The position numbers and the translations under genes are program-made. This document shows positions 6,628 to 8,331 of a stretch of 8,331 bases of DNA, piece after piece. Source of the DNA: JBAUHN01 sp049680295 (lineage in GTDB: Bacteria; Pseudomonadota; Alphaproteobacteria; Rhodobacterales; Rhodobacteraceae); contig JBAUHN010000276.1 of NCBI GenBank assembly GCA_049680295.1, positions 1 to 8,331 of the forward strand. The letters run 5' to 3'. Under the pieces are notes generated by a model. That model did not search any database, was not told the origin of the DNA, and worked only from the letters and a program-made list of their open reading frames with translations. Position 1 is the stretch's first letter, and each line of letters opens with the position of its first letter.

Positions 6628-7380
6628 TCACATTTGGCCGCCTGCGATTTCGATGGCCTGACCGTTGACGCTTTGTGATCCGCTGGACACCAGCCAAGCG
6701 GCGGCGGCGGCCACTTCTTGTGGCGATATCAGGCGTTTATGTCGGTTGGCATTGACCATGACGTCGCGTGCCGCGTCTTCGCTCAGCCCTGCGCGTTGCG
6801 AAATCGACGTGATGTTGCGCCCGACGATGGGCGTGTCGACATAGCCGGGACACAGCGCATTAAAGGTGATCGGCTGGCCGATGTAATCTTCGCTCAGGGC
6901 GCGGATCAGCCCGATCATCCCGTGTTTGGATGCGGTATAGCAGGGCGCGCCCTTTAATCCTTTGAGCCCGGCAATGGAAGACACGGCAATCACCCGGCCC
7001 CAGTCGGTCTGGCGCATTGAGACCAGCGATTCCCGGATCGTCAGAAATGCGCCATCCAGATTGGTTGCCATCATATTGCGCCAAAATTCCATATCGGTTT
7101 TATGAAGCGAACGGCCTTCGGCGATACCTGCATTTGCGACACAGATCTGGATCGGGCCGCGCGCGGCAACAGCGGCGGCGGTCTTGGCTGCAACATCCGC
7201 CTCGTCGCGCACATCCATGGTCAGGCCAAAGATAGTGTCGTCTGACACGGCGTCCAGCACCGCCTGCCTGCGCCCGGTGATTGTAACAATCGCACCTTTG
7301 GCCGCCAGACTTTGGGCAATTGCCAGCCCGATCCCGGTGCCGCCGCCGGTGACCAAGGCGTGTTTTCCTGCCAGTTCCAT
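6628..7380 (-). CDS. SDR-family NAD(P)-dependent oxidoreductase (classical short-chain dehydrogenase/reductase)
   Basis: This 250-residue cytosolic enzyme is the classical SDR length. The Rossmann dinucleotide motif TGGGTGIG is at 11-18, with NAG at 83-85. The catalytic tetrad is complete: Asn107, Ser135, and Tyr148 and Lys152 in YTASK. The cofactor-site loop PGYVDTP is at 177-183. Arg37-Arg38 after the second strand leans towards NADP(H), though a nearby MDV (55-57) is general. Candidates include a 3-oxoacyl reductase (FabG-like) or a 3-hydroxybutyrate dehydrogenase-like enzyme. Neither can be fixed without neighbours, because SDRs of this class act on many hydroxy/keto substrates. GAGAGGG about 5 bases before ATG 7380 is a good ribosome site. 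The gene heads a leftward unit with the RAYT-family gene downstream and is divergent from the TPR gene. Confidence 0.93.
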   Translation of the reverse strand: MELAGKHALVTGGGTGIGLAIAQSLAAKGAIVTITGRRQAVLDAVSDDTIFGLTMDVRDEADVAAKTAAAVAARGPIQICVANAGIAEGRSLHKTDMEFWRNMMATNLDGAFLTIRESLVSMRQTDWGRVIAVSSIAGLKGLKGAPCYTASKHGMIGLIRALSEDYIGQPITFNALCPGYVDTPIVGRNITSISQRAGLSEDAARDVMVNANRHKRLISPQEVAAAAAWLVSSGSQSVNGQAIEIAGGQM

Positions 7381-7559
7381 TTACGTCCCTCTCTGATGGT
7401 TTGGGGCAGCTTAGTGACACGGGCGCGCGACACAAGACTGTTCACAATCGGGCGAGAATGCTGACATGAGCTTCGCAATTTGACGTGATGCAACGTAAAT
7501 TCCCGAAAAGCCCGGCACATGATATGCTGGCAGATGTTTAAAAAAGGACCCGCCAAAAC
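7381..7559. promoter_or_regulatory. Divergent intergenic region between the SDR and TTC38-type genes
   Basis: The 179 bp must contain start signals for both genes. A TTGACG at 7480-7485 is a good -35 match for the rightward gene, but no matching -10 box stands 16-18 bp on. TATGCT at 7523-7528 is a passable -10 without a good -35. No leftward promoter for the SDR gene is convincing. The ribosome site AAGGA of the rightward gene is at 7544-7548. No open frame here is credible as a gene. Confidence 0.45.
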
Positions 7560-8331
7560 ATGGCTATGACAAAAACCAAGACGCGCGACGCCACATTCAG
7601 GGACTTGCGCGGTGTGCCTGTATCCTACCCCGACGCCGGGGCCATCGACGGGCTGGAACGCGCGGTGATCATGTCGCTGACGTTTCGCGGCGATGCCATC
7701 GCGCTGATCGACGAGGTGTTGCAAGAGCATCCGGATTTCACCATGGGATGGTTGTTCAAAGCCGGATGGCTGACCCAGTCGATGGAAACCCGGATCTATC
7801 CAATGATGGTAGAGGCCATGGCCGAGGCGGAAAAGCGCATCAGCCGCGGCAATACCCGCGAAAAAGGGCATTTTGCGGCTGTGCAAGCCTGGGTGCAGGG
7901 CGATTTCTTTGGTGCCGTCCAAAAGTGGGAGGCCGTGCTGACAGAGTACCCGATGGACCTGCTGGCGCTGGAGTTGGTGCATTACACGATGGTTTTGCTG
8001 GGCGATGTGCCGGGGCAACGGGATGTGGTCGCGCGGGTGTTTAATCTGTGGGACGAAAGCGTTCCGGGATATGAATTTGTTTTGGGATTTTATTCATTCG
8101 GCCTTGAGGAAAACCGCGATTTCAGCCGCGCCGAAGAACTGGCACGGCATGCCTTGGATATCCGGCCCGACAATCCTTACGCGGTGCATACTGTCAGCCA
8201 TGTGATGGAAATGCGCGGACGACAATCGGGCGGTATTCGATTTATGAAAGAACGCGCAGGCGTCTGGGGCACCTCCAATTTCGCCAACCATTTGTGGTGG
8301 CACACGTCGCTGTATCACCTTGATCTTGAAC
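7560..8331 (+). CDS. TTC38-type tetratricopeptide-repeat protein, C-terminus cut by the window edge
   Basis: 257 complete codons are visible before the right edge; full-length bacterial relatives are, as I recall, about 400-470 residues, so roughly half is present. The protein is built of paired helices of TPR type, such as AVQKWEAVLTEYPMDLLALEL and AEELARHALDIRPDNPYAVHT. The signatures that point to TTC38 are HTVSHVMEMRGR at 210-221 and NHLWWHTSLYHLDLE from 243 onwards, in which histidines and tryptophans recur. Their conservation hints at a binding or catalytic site, but no biochemical role is established that I can name. No signal peptide or membrane segment is seen. ATG 7560 has AAGGA 11 bases upstream; the in-frame ATG at 7566 is further away and less likely. 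Divergent orientation from the SDR gene may mean shared control. A generic TPR protein is the fallback call. Confidence 0.8.
   Translation, partial: MAMTKTKTRDATFRDLRGVPVSYPDAGAIDGLERAVIMSLTFRGDAIALIDEVLQEHPDFTMGWLFKAGWLTQSMETRIYPMMVEAMAEAEKRISRGNTREKGHFAAVQAWVQGDFFGAVQKWEAVLTEYPMDLLALELVHYTMVLLGDVPGQRDVVARVFNLWDESVPGYEFVLGFYSFGLEENRDFSRAEELARHALDIRPDNPYAVHTVSHVMEMRGRQSGGIRFMKERAGVWGTSNFANHLWWHTSLYHLDLE

Noticed and set aside
7480..7493. FNR/FnrL-like box TTGAC-N4-TGCAA upstream of the TTC38-type gene
   Set aside because: Only the outer TTG/CAA bases are symmetrical, and the inner positions of the TTGAT-N4-ATCAA consensus fail, so it is no better than chance.
7221..8018. Leftward open frame of 265 codons spanning the SDR start and the TTC38-type gene
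   Set aside because: It lies antisense to the TPR gene and overlaps the SDR gene in another frame. Its His/Arg/Gln-rich composition resembles no family, and two well-recognised genes explain the DNA.

Overview
The window looks like chromosomal DNA of a marine alphaproteobacterium, most likely Rhodobacterales (Roseobacter group). That placement is inferred from the protein sequences (PepN, malate synthase G, the PuuD-like amidotransferase, the TTC38-type protein) and the moderately GC-rich composition. No marker gene is present to prove it. Six coding regions are intact or edge-cut, and a seventh encodes a transposase-family protein that lacks its expected catalytic residues.

Layout, left to right: (1) pepN (aminopeptidase N) runs leftwards off the left edge, with its C-terminus missing. 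(2) A 160-bp divergent control region follows, holding a 7+7 bp inverted repeat and a plausible pepN promoter. (3) A rightward block contains glcB (malate synthase G), a GlcG/HbpS-type DUF336 protein 44 bp downstream and, behind its own likely promoter, a PuuD-like class I glutamine amidotransferase. (4) A short convergent junction with two hairpins follows. (5) A leftward pair contains an upstream SDR-family oxidoreductase and a downstream small protein of the REP-associated tyrosine transposase (RAYT) family. (6) A second divergent region of 179 bp leads to a rightward TTC38-type TPR protein cut by the right edge.

How the genes work together: GlcB condenses glyoxylate with acetyl-CoA to malate, the anaplerotic step used on C2 compounds and glycolate. 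The neighbouring GlcG-like protein echoes the glc operon of other proteobacteria, but no glycolate oxidase subunits (glcDEF) lie in the window. The PuuD-like protein and the SDR are probably metabolic enzymes with substrates that cannot be fixed from sequence. PepN is housekeeping peptide turnover. No phage, CRISPR, tRNA, rRNA or complete insertion sequence was seen.

The observation most worth a second look is the RAYT-family protein. Its HUH motif reads A-I-H instead of H-x-H, and the position where relatives carry the catalytic tyrosine is a valine, yet the reading frame is intact. A bulged palindrome lies directly next to it. The rest is mostly ordinary metabolic chromosome, and I do not see a convincing undescribed multi-gene system.
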